A program made the position numbers and the translations under genes. A stretch of DNA of 64,000 nt from Pseudomonadota bacterium (GTDB lineage: Bacteria; Pseudomonadota; Gammaproteobacteria; Burkholderiales; Chitinibacteraceae). Shown one piece after another: positions 7,817 through 16,054 of the stretch. The notes under the pieces are model-generated. The model was not told the DNA's origin. It searched no databases and saw only the letters and a list, made by a program, of their open reading frames with translations. Location of the stretch: positions 24,085 to 88,084 of the forward strand of contig JAPLQI010000051.1 in the NCBI GenBank assembly GCA_026399755.1, in the 5' to 3' direction. The number at the start of each line of letters is the position of its first letter. The first letter of the stretch is position 1.

Positions 7817-8679
7817 TTTGAATCTCCTTGCTTAGACATAAAAGGCATAAAGGACCAGATATCTTTTACGGTTAAAAAATCAGAACTAGGTATATCTTTA
7901 AGGCTATTGGTGGTAAAGATCGCAGCTATACCACTGGCGCGTAAATCGGCTTCTTTAGCCACGCCTTCATAATGCGAAACAATTAAAATAATCTTGCCGC
8001 AATTTTTAGCTTTTAATTTTTTAGCCAGTTCCATAAAAGTGCGGCCACCTGCGCAGATATCATCAATAATCACGCAGGTTTTCCCGCCTAGATCATCGCA
8101 ATACACTTCGGTATCAATAATCTTGCCATTACTGACATCACGTACTTTATCTGCCCTAATCACCTCTAAACCACCTAGCTGCACAGATAATTCAAATATT
8201 TTTTTATTTGATCCTGCATCGGGCGAGATTAATACGATTTTTTCTGCTATTTCTTCAACCACCTGCTTAATTAGCTGATGATTTTTTACCACGTGGACTT
8301 TATTTAATACGGCCGCAGTGACATCGCTATGCGGATCAAATATAAACACCTGATTAAAATTTTGCTGATTAATTAAATCTGCATATACTTTTACAGAGAG
8401 TGCCTCGCCCTGATTACACACCCTATCTTGCCGCGCACCTGGAAAATACGGGATATACAGATCAATTAATTCTGCCCCCTGCCGCTTCAAAGCATCATTC
8501 AATAACAGCAGCTGAATAATGGATTGATCCCCAGCATAGCGAAACATAATGTCTACATGGCGGGTCGTTTGCGCCAATATTTTGAAGTGACTTTCACCTG
8601 CGCCAAATTGAAACTGCTTATATTCTTCCCCTTGGCTCTCTATGCGAGGTAAATAAAATCGACTAGAACATCTATCCAT
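7813..8679 (-). CDS. prs: Ribose-phosphate pyrophosphokinase, salvage-operon paralogue
   Basis: A 288-residue PRPP synthetase-family protein that supplies PRPP to NadV. Family features include DLYIPYFPGARQDRVC in the N-terminal half, the metal/ATP region FIFDPHSDV, and the PRPP-binding loop CVIIDDICAGGRTF. The chosen start is the ATG at 8677-8679, because an in-frame ATG at 8731-8733 lies inside the -10 box of the promoter and cannot be translated from that transcript. A GGGTGA ribosome site sits 6-7 nt upstream of the chosen start. It is shorter and more divergent than a housekeeping Prs, as expected for NAD-salvage partners, so it is unlikely to be the cell's only PRPP synthase. Confidence 0.9.
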   Translation of the reverse strand: MDRCSSRFYLPRIESQGEEYKQFQFGAGESHFKILAQTTRHVDIMFRYAGDQSIIQLLLLNDALKRQGAELIDLYIPYFPGARQDRVCNQGEALSVKVYADLINQQNFNQVFIFDPHSDVTAAVLNKVHVVKNHQLIKQVVEEIAEKIVLISPDAGSNKKIFELSVQLGGLEVIRADKVRDVSNGKIIDTEVYCDDLGGKTCVIIDDICAGGRTFMELAKKLKAKNCGKIILIVSHYEGVAKEADLRASGIAAIFTTNSLKDIPSSDFLTVKDIWSFMPFMSKQGDSK

Positions 8680-8731
8680 TATGATCACCCAATAGCTAAA
8701 GTTGTTTTCAAATACAGCAGCAGTGATCACC

Positions 8732-8760
8732 ATATTAGTGTCTCTGTGACACTATGTCAA
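8732..8760 (-). promoter_or_regulatory. Consensus promoter of prs-nadV
   Basis: On the minus strand the -35 TTGACA (8755-8760) and -10 TAATAT (8732-8737) are separated by exactly 17 bp. The spacer is occupied by the palindrome described in the next entry. Confidence 0.8.
8736..8754. promoter_or_regulatory. Operator palindrome, probable NrtR box 1
   Basis: TAGTGTCTCTGTGACACTA, a perfect 7-bp inverted repeat around a 5-bp centre. It fills the spacer of the prs-nadV promoter, so a bound protein would exclude RNA polymerase. NrtR-family repressors are known to bind palindromes upstream of NAD-salvage genes; assignment to the adjacent Nudix regulator is inference. Confidence 0.75.
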
Positions 8761-8808
8761 TCATATCGACTTAAATATCCTTAAAAACAAACTAAGGTAT
8801 ATGCTTTA

Positions 8809-8827
8809 TAATGTCCTAGAGACACAA
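8809..8827. promoter_or_regulatory. Second, weaker operator, probable NrtR box 2
   Basis: TAATGTCCTAGAGACACAA keeps the TGTC-5 bp-GACA core of box 1. It overlaps a TATAAT at 8807-8812, the likely -10 of nrtR, and ends 13 bp before its ATG. This fits autoregulation. Confidence 0.55.
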
Positions 8828-8840
8828 GAAAGGCTCCAGA

Positions 8841-9524
8841 ATGAGTGCAGAATATACAAATCCATTATTTACCGTTGATAGCGTGCTGTTTACAGTAAAA
8901 AATGAGCAGCTTTTGGTGCTGTTGGTTAAGCGCGCACAAGCGCCCTTTATAGGCGATTGGGGCTTGCCGGGTGGGTTTATCGACGAAAAAATAGACAACA
9001 ATACCGATGCAACGGCGCGCAGGAAACTACAAGCAAAAACAGGCTTAAGCCCTGCATATTTAGAGCAACTACAAGCCATATCAGGGCCAGATCGCGATCC
9101 GCGCGGCTTTAGCGTGACACTCGCCTACTTTGCCCTAGTGGCTTATCAAGATGTGAGCCCCCAGATTGCGAGTGTCGAATCCGCCAGCTGGATTGCGCTT
9201 AAAGACTTGGCAAAATTAAACCTCGCCTTTGATCATCTGCACATTATTGAAGCCGCAAGGCAGCGCTTGCAGCAAAAAACGCTTTATTCAATGACACCGG
9301 TATTTTGCCTGCCCACGCAATTTACTATCGCCCAGTTAAAATCGGTGATCGAAACCATTATTGAAAAACCCATACAAAGAAAAAGCCTGATGCGCCGGAT
9401 CGAGGCTTCAGACATTTTTGAGATCAGCGAAGAAAAAATCCCATCTGGCGGGCGCATGGCCCAGCTTTACACGTTAAAGCCAGGGGCTGATCTGGTGAAT
9501 TTTGAGCGGAATTTGAGTTTGTAG
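8841..9524 (+). CDS. nrtR: NrtR: Nudix-fold transcriptional regulator of NAD metabolism
   Basis: A 227-residue protein with an N-terminal Nudix domain (residues about 8-140) and a C-terminal winged-helix domain (about 150-220), the NrtR arrangement. The Nudix box at 45-69 is degenerate: GGFIDEKIDNN then RRKLQAKTGL, so the catalytic REUXEE core reads RKLQAK and lacks the metal-binding glutamates. It should therefore sense an NAD-derived ligand (ADP-ribose in characterised NrtR proteins) rather than hydrolyse it. It is transcribed away from nadV-prs, and two matching palindromes lie in the intergenic region. The start ATG at 8841 has AGAAAGGCTCCAGA upstream as ribosome site. Confidence 0.88.
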   Translation: MSAEYTNPLFTVDSVLFTVKNEQLLVLLVKRAQAPFIGDWGLPGGFIDEKIDNNTDATARRKLQAKTGLSPAYLEQLQAISGPDRDPRGFSVTLAYFALVAYQDVSPQIASVESASWIALKDLAKLNLAFDHLHIIEAARQRLQQKTLYSMTPVFCLPTQFTIAQLKSVIETIIEKPIQRKSLMRRIEASDIFEISEEKIPSGGRMAQLYTLKPGADLVNFERNLSL

Positions 9525-9552
9525 TACCGCATAAGCACTCAATGAGTCGTAA

Positions 9553-9591
9553 AAAAACAAAACCCAGTAAATTTACTGGGCTTTGTTTTTT
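9553..9591. terminator. Bidirectional terminator between nrtR and yicC
   Basis: Perfect palindrome CCCAGTAAATTTACTGGG (9563-9580) flanked by an A-rich tract on the left and CTTTGTTTTTT on the right. It serves the convergent genes nrtR (+) and yicC (-). Confidence 0.85.
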
Positions 9592-9610
9592 ATGGGCGCA
9601 GGCACAAGCA

Positions 9611-10477
9611 CTATTCAATATTCTGAATTTGCTCTCTCATCTGCTCAATCAATACTTTGAGTTCAATCGAGGCGCGGCTGGTTTCGGCGCTGACGGATTT
9701 AGAGCCTAGGGTATTGGCTTCGCGGTTTAGCTCTTGCATCAGAAAATCAAGGCGTTTGCCGACGGAGCCGCCTTTTTCTAGGATGCGGCGGATTTCACTG
9801 AAATGAGCATTTAGGCGCGAGAGTTCTTCGTCGATATCAATTTTTTGCGCAAAGATCACAATTTCTTGGCGAACGCGATCGTCTTCCATAGTGCCTAGTG
9901 CATCTAAAAAGCGCGCTTTCATTCTGGTTTCGTAAGCGGCAGCCAATTGTGGGATCAGCGGAGTAACGTCATCCACAATGGCTTGCATGCCGGCAATGCG
10001 CTCTAGCAGATGGGCTTTGAGCTTATCGCCTTCACGTCCACGGCTGGCGCTAAAATCGATCAGAGCTTCATCTAAAACTTCTAAACAGGCGGTAGCCAGT
10101 GATTCGGGAGCGGCGACTTGGGCTGACAGCACGCCTGGCCAGCGGAGTAATTCACCTAGCTGTAGTTCTGACGCTAAAGGTGCTATTTTCTTAGCTATTG
10201 CAGCAGCGGCTAATAGTTGTTGTAATAACTCGGTATTAAGTTGTAAGGCTGCTTCTCCACCCGCACGGGCATTCCAGTTAATTCGGCACTCTACTTTGCC
10301 ACGTGCTAATTTAGCAGCTACCCGTTCACGAATCCCGCCTTCCAAAGGCCGTAGCTCTTCTGGTGTTCTAAGGGTGAGGTCTAAAAAGCGGTGATTCACC
10401 GAGCGCAGCTCCATACTCAGCGTGCCACCTGGCAATTCGCGCTGAATAGAGGCAAAACCAGTCATACTTAAAATCAT
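9611..10477 (-). CDS. yicC: YicC family endoribonuclease
   Basis: A 288-residue protein of the YicC family, whose E. coli member is an endoribonuclease affecting small RNA stability. The protein begins MILSMTGFAS, the hallmark family start, followed by ELRSVNHRFLDLTLRTPEELRPLE. The C-terminal half has DIDEELSRLNAHFSEIRRILEKGGSVGKRLDFLMQELNREANTLGSKS, the conserved metal/RNA region. The start at 10477 has AAAGGAGCTCTA directly upstream and gives the normal length. An upstream in-frame extension runs into the divergent kinase gene and is rejected. The usual partner gmk is not adjacent here. Confidence 0.93.
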   Translation of the reverse strand: MILSMTGFASIQRELPGGTLSMELRSVNHRFLDLTLRTPEELRPLEGGIRERVAAKLARGKVECRINWNARAGGEAALQLNTELLQQLLAAAAIAKKIAPLASELQLGELLRWPGVLSAQVAAPESLATACLEVLDEALIDFSASRGREGDKLKAHLLERIAGMQAIVDDVTPLIPQLAAAYETRMKARFLDALGTMEDDRVRQEIVIFAQKIDIDEELSRLNAHFSEIRRILEKGGSVGKRLDFLMQELNREANTLGSKSVSAETSRASIELKVLIEQMREQIQNIE

Positions 10478-10563
10478 TAGAGCTCCTTTATAGGGATTTG
10501 CTTTACATTCCATCAAGCTGAAATCAAAATTAACAGATACACAAGTATAACGAAAAGATACGG

Positions 10564-11532
10564 ATGGCAACCCCAAGCAATCAACCGCTCGCACGCGGCT
10601 ATCAACTCCAAAACTACACGATTGCTAAACTGCTGTCGGCAGGCGGCTTTAGTATTGTGTATCTGGCGCATGACGAAAAAGATTATCCCGTCGCCATTAA
10701 GGAGTATTTACCTAATTCTTTAGCCCTCAGAACCGAAGGTGAGTTAGTACAAGCACGAAGCCAAGATAGTATTGCTTTGTTTCGCCACGGCTTAAAGTGC
10801 TTTTTTGAAGAGGGAAAAACGCTCGCTCATATTCAACACCCCAACATTATACGGGTGCGCAATTTTTTCCGTGCAAATGACACGGTTTATATGGTGATGG
10901 AATATGAACGTGGGCGCACTTTGCAAAAAGAAATTCAGCTAAAACACGATCGAGAGGGCGTAGATGAAGGCTTAATTCGCCATGTTTTTTACCATTTACT
11001 CAATGGCTTGCGCGAAGTTCATCTAAACAAGCTGCTGCATTTAGATATTAAACCAGCCAATATTTATATTCGTAAAGATGGCTCACCTGTATTACTAGAC
11101 TTTGGCTCGGCCCGCCAAACCTTGGCCTTAGAGGCAAGTAAACTCACCCCCATGTATACCCCTGGCTTTGCCGCACCTGAACAATATAATAAGAAAGAAG
11201 CCCATGGCCCTTGGACCGATATTTATGGTGTGGGCGCCAGTCTATTTGCTTGTATTGCCGGTACAGCCCCACAGCCCGCCGATCAGCGTTTAAAAAACGA
11301 TAAAGTCGTCAAACTCCATGATCGATATGGAGACCGCTATTCACCCGAGCTGCTCGAGCTGATTTCTGCTTGCTTAAGCTTGGATCCAAGCTGCCGACCA
11401 CAGAGCGTGCCACAGCTGCAAAAACAGCTTTTAGAACGTGGCTCACCCCCACTTAAACGTAGCGGTATTATCAATATCCTAAGACGTAAATGGGTTGAAT
11501 ATTCCAATAAAGGCCAGCTGGAAACAGAATGA
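10564..11532 (+). CDS. Hanks-type serine/threonine protein kinase
   Basis: A 322-residue cytoplasmic kinase with no membrane segment. Visible catalytic features are the Gly-loop SAGGFSIVYLA (25-35), catalytic Lys46 in VAIKEY, the catalytic loop HLDIKPANI (159-167; HLD instead of the usual HRD, with Asp161, Lys163 and Asn166 present), DFG at 179-181, and the APEQY P+1/APE motif. The kinase therefore looks active, but the RD arginine is missing. Its 3' end overlaps the PP2C gene by ATGA, and a membrane protein gene follows, so the three genes form one translationally coupled unit. The substrate is unknown. The start lies inside the region upstream of divergent yicC. Confidence 0.9.
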   Translation: MATPSNQPLARGYQLQNYTIAKLLSAGGFSIVYLAHDEKDYPVAIKEYLPNSLALRTEGELVQARSQDSIALFRHGLKCFFEEGKTLAHIQHPNIIRVRNFFRANDTVYMVMEYERGRTLQKEIQLKHDREGVDEGLIRHVFYHLLNGLREVHLNKLLHLDIKPANIYIRKDGSPVLLDFGSARQTLALEASKLTPMYTPGFAAPEQYNKKEAHGPWTDIYGVGASLFACIAGTAPQPADQRLKNDKVVKLHDRYGDRYSPELLELISACLSLDPSCRPQSVPQLQKQLLERGSPPLKRSGIINILRRKWVEYSNKGQLETE

Positions 11533-12434
11533 AATTCACCGTATATCAAAATAGCCGCCAAGGCGGGCGTCAATATAATCAGGATCGCCTTGGTTATTCT
11601 TATAGCCGAGATTCACTTTTACTCGTGGTGGCCGATGGGATGGGCGGGCATTTACACGGCGAGATTGCCGCACAAATTGCCGTGGAACTGCTTACCCATC
11701 AATTTCAAAAGAAAGCCCAGCCCTTTATTAAAACGCCGAATCAATTTCTGCATGACGCCTTACTGCAATGCCACGGGGCCATTGCCGATTATGCAAGTAA
11801 ACACAATTTGCTAGAAATTCCTCGCACCACCGTTGTGGCCTGCATTATTCAAGATGGCACTTTGTTTTGGGCTCATGTGGGAGATTCTCGACTGTATTTG
11901 CTTCGTAAAGGCGAAATTCTGCTGCAAACCAAAGATCATTCTAAAGTTCAAAAGCTATTAAATGACGGCAAAATCACCGCAGAAGAAGCACTGATTCATC
12001 CAGAACGAAATAAAATTTATAACTGCTTAGGCGGCACCATCAGGCCAGAGATCGAGCTAGGCGGTAAAATGTCGCTGATTGATAGCGATACCCTGCTGCT
12101 CTGTACCGATGGCCTATGGGGCGGCGTGACGGAAAGCCAGCTCGTTCACTTTTTATCCACCTATCCTGTGCTGTTTTCCATCCCACAATTGATGGATCAA
12201 GCAGAATTACAGGGTGGTAAGTTTGCTGACAACATCAGCGCCTTGGGCATTAACTGGCACGATGCTGATGAGCATTTCTTTTCTGATAATGCCTTTGTTT
12301 CTACCCAGAAATTAGATATCAACACCATCAGCACCCATATCGATCCTTTATTGGCCAGCGAAAGTATTACGGATGAAGACATCGAGGCTGCGATTGCAGA
12401 GATTCAAGCCGCCATTGAGAAATACTCTAAATAA
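11529..12434 (+). CDS. PP2C-family serine/threonine phosphatase
   Basis: A 301-residue PPM/PP2C phosphatase, expected to reverse the upstream kinase. Metal-binding motifs are all present: RQYNQDRLG near 14-22, VVADGMGGHLHG near 33-44, HVGDSRLYLL near 117-126, LLLCTDGLWGG near 190-200, and DNISAL near 232. A C-terminal tail of about 50 residues rich in Asp/Glu/Ile (about residue 250 on) is extra to the catalytic domain. The start overlaps the kinase stop (ATGA) and its stop overlaps the next gene's start (TAATG), which indicates coupled synthesis. Kinase/PP2C pairs of this kind control, for example, type VI secretion or cell-envelope processes, but no such genes are adjacent. Confidence 0.92.
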   Translation: MKFTVYQNSRQGGRQYNQDRLGYSYSRDSLLLVVADGMGGHLHGEIAAQIAVELLTHQFQKKAQPFIKTPNQFLHDALLQCHGAIADYASKHNLLEIPRTTVVACIIQDGTLFWAHVGDSRLYLLRKGEILLQTKDHSKVQKLLNDGKITAEEALIHPERNKIYNCLGGTIRPEIELGGKMSLIDSDTLLLCTDGLWGGVTESQLVHFLSTYPVLFSIPQLMDQAELQGGKFADNISALGINWHDADEHFFSDNAFVSTQKLDINTISTHIDPLLASESITDEDIEAAIAEIQAAIEKYSK

Positions 12435-13117
12435 TGCCCATAGCCATCTATAGCCGCAGCCCACTGCCTGATTTGCTACGCGGCACGGCCGTAATCTTGA
12501 TGGTTTTTTTCCACTTTTGCTTTGATCTTGCCTACTTTGGCCAGCTGGCGGTCCAGACCAATATTGATCCGGAATGGGTGGCACTACGCACCCTGATCGT
12601 CACACTCTTTGCGGGGGTTGCCGGCTTAACCACTGGGCCTTCGATCAATATAAAACGCCAAATTAAGCTCTTTGCCTGTGCAGGCGCTGCCACCCTTGGC
12701 AGCTGGTTTATTTTCCCTCATGCGGTAATTTGGTTTGGGGTATTGCACTTCTTTTTTGTGGCAGGGCTGCTTGCACCTTTTTTCAGCAAGCAGGCCAAGC
12801 TAAGTTTAGTGCTAGGTATAGGGCTAATCTTGCTTGGCAATCTCTTACAAGCCCCCTTATTTAATTACCCTGCCCTCGCTTGGCTAGGGATGATGACTTA
12901 CAAGCCAATAACAGAAGACTACGTGCCACTATTGCCTTGGTTTGGCGTTGTCTTACTTGGGATAGCCGCAAAAAATATAATCCCCTTAGCATGGCTAACA
13001 AAAGGCAACGCAAAATGGCTATCACCGTTGCGCTTTCTGGGGCGGCATAGCCTGCTGATTTATCTATTGCATCAACCGATTTTGTTTGGGATATTGGGGT
13101 TTATTTTTAAAAAATAA
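12434..13117 (+). CDS. DUF1624 membrane protein (heparan-alpha-glucosaminide N-acetyltransferase-like)
   Basis: A 227-residue integral membrane protein with about six or seven hydrophobic helices. The N-terminal SPLPDLLRGTAVILMVFFHFCFDLAYFG carries the RG(x)AVxLMxxxH(x)xxD motif of the DUF1624/YeiB-HGSNAT-like acyltransferase family, with the conserved His and Asp. Later FLGRHSLLIYLLHQPILFG is the family's terminal helix motif. It begins on the last base of the phosphatase stop (TAATG). Family knowledge suggests acyl transfer to a surface or periplasmic glycan; regulation by the coupled kinase/phosphatase is inference. Confidence 0.82.
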   Translation: MPIAIYSRSPLPDLLRGTAVILMVFFHFCFDLAYFGQLAVQTNIDPEWVALRTLIVTLFAGVAGLTTGPSINIKRQIKLFACAGAATLGSWFIFPHAVIWFGVLHFFFVAGLLAPFFSKQAKLSLVLGIGLILLGNLLQAPLFNYPALAWLGMMTYKPITEDYVPLLPWFGVVLLGIAAKNIIPLAWLTKGNAKWLSPLRFLGRHSLLIYLLHQPILFGILGFIFKK

Positions 13118-13193
13118 TGTCGATGTCGCTAAACAAATAATCCACCACCGCAAGCTCTTCACCCGCTTATTTTCTATTGCATTGCCACATATC

Positions 13194-13227
13194 AGTCACA
13201 TTGTCACTGTAGGGTGTCAATGTGACT
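13194..13227. repeat. Inverted repeat upstream of rph
   Basis: AGTCACATTG (13194-13203) and CAATGTGACT (13218-13227) are perfect 10-bp inverted arms separated by 14 bp. Operator or hairpin; no U-tract follows. Confidence 0.6.
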
Positions 13228-13274
13228 TATTGCAGGGCAAAGAATTGCCAAACAACGAAAAGCCATAGCAGCGG

Positions 13275-13280
13275 TATAAT
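13275..13280 (+). promoter_or_regulatory. Possible -10 element of rph
   Basis: TATAAT 32 bp before the rph start chosen here. No convincing -35 at 16-18 bp. Confidence 0.4.
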
Positions 13281-13311
13281 CAAGGCAACTTTAATAAAAA
13301 TGAGACTTCTT

Positions 13312-14028
13312 ATGCGCCCTTCCGCACGTCGCACCGATGAACTTCGCAGCGTTCGCATCACTCGCCAATACACCCGTCATGCCGAAGGCTCGGTCTTGAT
13401 TGAATTTGGCGATACCAAGGTGCTCTGCACAGCGTCGGTAGAAGAAAACGTGCCGCCTTTCCTCAAAGGGAAGGGCCAAGGTTGGGTCACTGCGGAATAC
13501 GGCATGCTGCCGCGCTCCACCAATACCCGTATGCGCCGTGAAGCGGCTCAAGGCAAGCAAAGTGGTCGCACTCAAGAAATTCAACGCCTGATTGGCCGCT
13601 CATTGCGTGCGGTAGTGGATATGGCCGCGCTGGGCGAGCGTCAAATTGTAATCGATTGCGATGTCATCCAAGCCGATGGCGGTACTCGTACGGCGAGCAT
13701 TACCGGTGCCTTTGTTGCACTGACCGATGCAATTAATGGCTTGATTGCCGCAGGCAAGCTCAGCACATCGCCTATCCGTGAACATGTAGCGGCCATCTCG
13801 GTCGGTGTTTATAAAGGGACCGCCGTGCTCGATCTGGATTATCCAGAAGATTCAGATTGCGAAACGGATATGAATGTAGTGATGACAGGCAGCGGAAAAT
13901 TTGTAGAAGTCCAAGGAACAGCCGAGGGCGAAGCATTTAGTCGTGCAGAAATGAATACATTATTAGACTTAGCAGAAAAAGGGATTAGCGAGCTAATTAG
14001 CATGCAAAAGACTGCCTTAGCTCCCTGA
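13312..14028 (+). CDS. rph: Ribonuclease PH
   Basis: A 238-residue phosphorolytic 3'-5' exoribonuclease for tRNA 3' maturation. The protein from the ATG at 13312 starts [39 protein letters not shown], the standard N-terminus, and gives the same length as E. coli RNase PH. Further motifs are [28 protein letters not shown] (phosphate/RNA binding) and [24 protein letters not shown]. The C-terminal [16 protein letters not shown] is conserved. An ATG four codons earlier (13300) is possible. It is transcribed alone here, after the kinase operon. Confidence 0.95.
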   Translation: MRPSARRTDELRSVRITRQYTRHAEGSVLIEFGDTKVLCTASVEENVPPFLKGKGQGWVTAEYGMLPRSTNTRMRREAAQGKQSGRTQEIQRLIGRSLRAVVDMAALGERQIVIDCDVIQADGGTRTASITGAFVALTDAINGLIAAGKLSTSPIREHVAAISVGVYKGTAVLDLDYPEDSDCETDMNVVMTGSGKFVEVQGTAEGEAFSRAEMNTLLDLAEKGISELISMQKTALAP

Positions 14029-14133
14029 TTTATATGGCAAATTGATCCTTAAATGGAGAGACAACTAGCCTAAAGCATCGAGGTAAAAGGGGATTAAAAG
14101 CGCAGAAAATAGCGGCTAAGCAATAATTACCGC

Positions 14134-14161
14134 AATTCAAATGCTCATTTTAATTTGAATT
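14134..14161. repeat. Inverted repeat in rph-oxidoreductase gap
   Basis: AATTCAAAT (14134-14142) and ATTTGAATT (14153-14161), perfect 9-bp arms with a 10-bp spacer. Not a classical terminator because no T-run follows. Function unknown. Confidence 0.5.
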
Positions 14162-14261
14162 TACCAGCAAAATCCCCTCCCTCATGCATCTCGATGCGTT
14201 GAGAATATGCGATGCATATAAGGTTTAGCCCCTTTTTGATTACTTGGTTAAAGTACAAACG

Positions 14262-15530
14262 ATGAAACGTGTAGATGATTTCCGCCTTCGCTTCGGTAAA
14301 AAAGAACTCGTACCGATCATGATTGGCGGTATGGGTGTCGATATTTCCACTGCCGACCTGGCACTTGAAGCTGCTCGCCTCGGTGGTGTTGGCCATATTT
14401 CAGACGCCATGATCAACACGGTGACTGATCGTCGCTACAAAACCAAACAAGTTAAAGAAAAGCTACAGCAATACAAACACAATGTAGCCAACTCGGATAA
14501 ATCTGAAGTTCAATTTAATCTGGGCCGCTTAGAAGAAGCCACCAAGCTACACGTCAGCAAAACCATGGAAGCCAAACGGGGCGATGGGTTGGTGTTTATC
14601 AATTGCATGGAAAAGCTCACCATGAACGCGCCGAAGGAAACGCTTCGCGTGCGTTTAAATGCAGCTTTAGATGCAGGGATTGATGGCATTACCTTGGCCG
14701 CAGGCTTGCATCTAGGCTCGATGGGGCTAATGGAAGATCACCCACGTTTCAGAGATGCCAAGCTGGGAATTATTGTTTCTTCTGTGCGCGCCTTGCAGTT
14801 GTTTTTGCGTAAAAACGCCAAGCTCAACCGTCTGCCAGATTATGTGGTGGTAGAAGGCCCGCTAGCCGGTGGCCACTTAGGCTTTGGCATGGATTGGGCG
14901 CAATACGATTTGGCGACCATCGTGGCCGAAATCCACCAGTTTATGCGTGATGAACATCTAGATATCCCGATTATTCCTGCTGGCGGTATCTTTACTGGCT
15001 CGGATGCGGCTGCTTACCTCGAAGCAGGTGCCTCAGCAGTACAAGTAGCGACTCGCTTTACCGTTTCGGAAGAATGCGGTCTGCCTGCCGATGTGCAGCA
15101 GGAATACTTCAAAAGCAGCGAAGATAATATCGAAGTCAACCAAATATCCCCAACGGGCTATCCGATGCGCATGTTAAAGAACAGCCCGTCGATAGGCGCG
15201 GGCATTCGTCCAAACTGCGAAGCCTACGGCTATCTGCTCGATGCCAAGGGAAACTGCAGCTATATCGAAGCATATAACCGTGTAATCGCCATTGAGCCCG
15301 ATGCAAAGCGCATCAAGGTCATGGATAAAACCTGCTTATGCACGCATATGCGCAATTTTGACTGCTGGACCTGTGGCCACTACACCTACCGTCTAAAAGA
15401 CACGAGCCACAAACTAGCAGACGGCAACTACCAAATGCTAACGGCTGAGCATATTTTCCATGACTACCAATACAGCACAGAAAATAAAATTGCACTGCCC
15501 ACCAAAGTAGCGCTGGAATTGGCCAAGTAA
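14262..15530 (+). CDS. NAD(P)H-dependent flavin oxidoreductase / nitronate monooxygenase-family protein
   Basis: A 422-residue TIM-barrel FMN enzyme of the 2-nitropropane dioxygenase/nitronate monooxygenase superfamily. Visible motifs are VPIMIGGMGVDISTADLALEAARLGGVGHIS (N-terminal FMN-phosphate region), VVVEGPLAGGHLGFGMDW, IPIIPAGGIFTGSDAAAYLEAGASAVQVATRF (the canonical phosphate-binding stretch) and a Cys-rich C-terminal segment CLCTHMRNFDCWTCG, which may bind metal. The protein is longer than FabK or simple NMOs. The start is placed at the ATG at 14262 rather than an upstream TTG. True substrate unknown; it is monocistronic with a strong terminator. Confidence 0.85.
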   Translation: MKRVDDFRLRFGKKELVPIMIGGMGVDISTADLALEAARLGGVGHISDAMINTVTDRRYKTKQVKEKLQQYKHNVANSDKSEVQFNLGRLEEATKLHVSKTMEAKRGDGLVFINCMEKLTMNAPKETLRVRLNAALDAGIDGITLAAGLHLGSMGLMEDHPRFRDAKLGIIVSSVRALQLFLRKNAKLNRLPDYVVVEGPLAGGHLGFGMDWAQYDLATIVAEIHQFMRDEHLDIPIIPAGGIFTGSDAAAYLEAGASAVQVATRFTVSEECGLPADVQQEYFKSSEDNIEVNQISPTGYPMRMLKNSPSIGAGIRPNCEAYGYLLDAKGNCSYIEAYNRVIAIEPDAKRIKVMDKTCLCTHMRNFDCWTCGHYTYRLKDTSHKLADGNYQMLTAEHIFHDYQYSTENKIALPTKVALELAK

Positions 15531-15550
15531 GACGGCCATCCCACGTAAAA

Positions 15551-15580
15551 ACGGCATAGCCTGCGCTATGCCGTTTTTTT
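15551..15580 (+). terminator. Terminator of the flavin oxidoreductase gene
   Basis: 10-bp stem ACGGCATAGC/GCTATGCCGT with a CTGC loop, followed by seven T residues. Confidence 0.92.
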
Positions 15581-15662
15581 ATTTCTCACATTAGTGGGCA
15601 TGCATGCTCACCCTGCGCATCAAATCAGTCATTCCAAAGACAACTACACGCTTGCAATCATC

Positions 15663-15684
15663 GTAGGGCGGGTGAAACCCGCCG
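15663..15684 (+). repeat. Repeat C half-unit (copy 4)
   Basis: GTAGGGCGGGTGAAACCCGC, unpaired locally. Its complementary half (15-18 bp) is 370 bp away at 16055-16072, on the far side of repeat B copy 2. Confidence 0.75.
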
Positions 15685-15751
15685 TTTTAGTGCATGCCAA
15701 AGCCTAGCGAGTTTCCCCCATATGCACTATGCAAAGTCAAAAAGATCTTTT

Positions 15752-15985
15752 TAGTGCCTTCGGCACATTGATTTTGAAGCGGTAGCCACCGCGAGGACCT
15801 CACTTTCTTGAACGGCCAGAAATCATAGTACGCAAAGCAGGCCGCCCCACGAAACACGAAGGCCTCTGCTGCGGCCCAATCGAGTCGGCGGCAGGCGGGA
15901 TTGGCTCGCTGCCTCGCTCCCTGGCCGAAACCCCGCCCCGCTTGTTCCTCGCTACGGCGTGTTTCAAGGGGACTTTAAAAAGCCC
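15752..15985 (-). repeat. Dispersed ~230-bp repeat B, copy 2
   Basis: Reverse-strand copy starting with TAGTGCCTTCGGCACATTGA and ending in TTCAAGGGGACTTTAAAAAG. It is the most diverged copy in the middle (ACTTTCTTGAACGGCCAGAAATC region) but keeps the CCCGCCCCGCTTGTTCCTCG and CGAGTCGGCGGC blocks. With repeat C halves on both sides it occupies the 570-bp gap between the oxidoreductase gene and tgt; no gene was seen there. Confidence 0.82.
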
Positions 15986-16054
15986 TATGCGAAAAACGTG
16001 GCGAGTGTGATTTTTTACTGTGTGCTAAAAAAACTAATTTACTTAGCCAGTACA

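Noticed and set aside
8680..8733. Upstream ATG extension of prs at 8733
   Set aside because: The ATG overlaps the -10 box of the promoter found for this gene, so it would not be in the transcript; the extension also lacks similarity to the family N-terminus.
10478..10594. N-terminal extension of yicC
   Set aside because: Family proteins begin at MILSMTGF; the extension overlaps the divergent kinase gene, and a strong ribosome site supports the later start.
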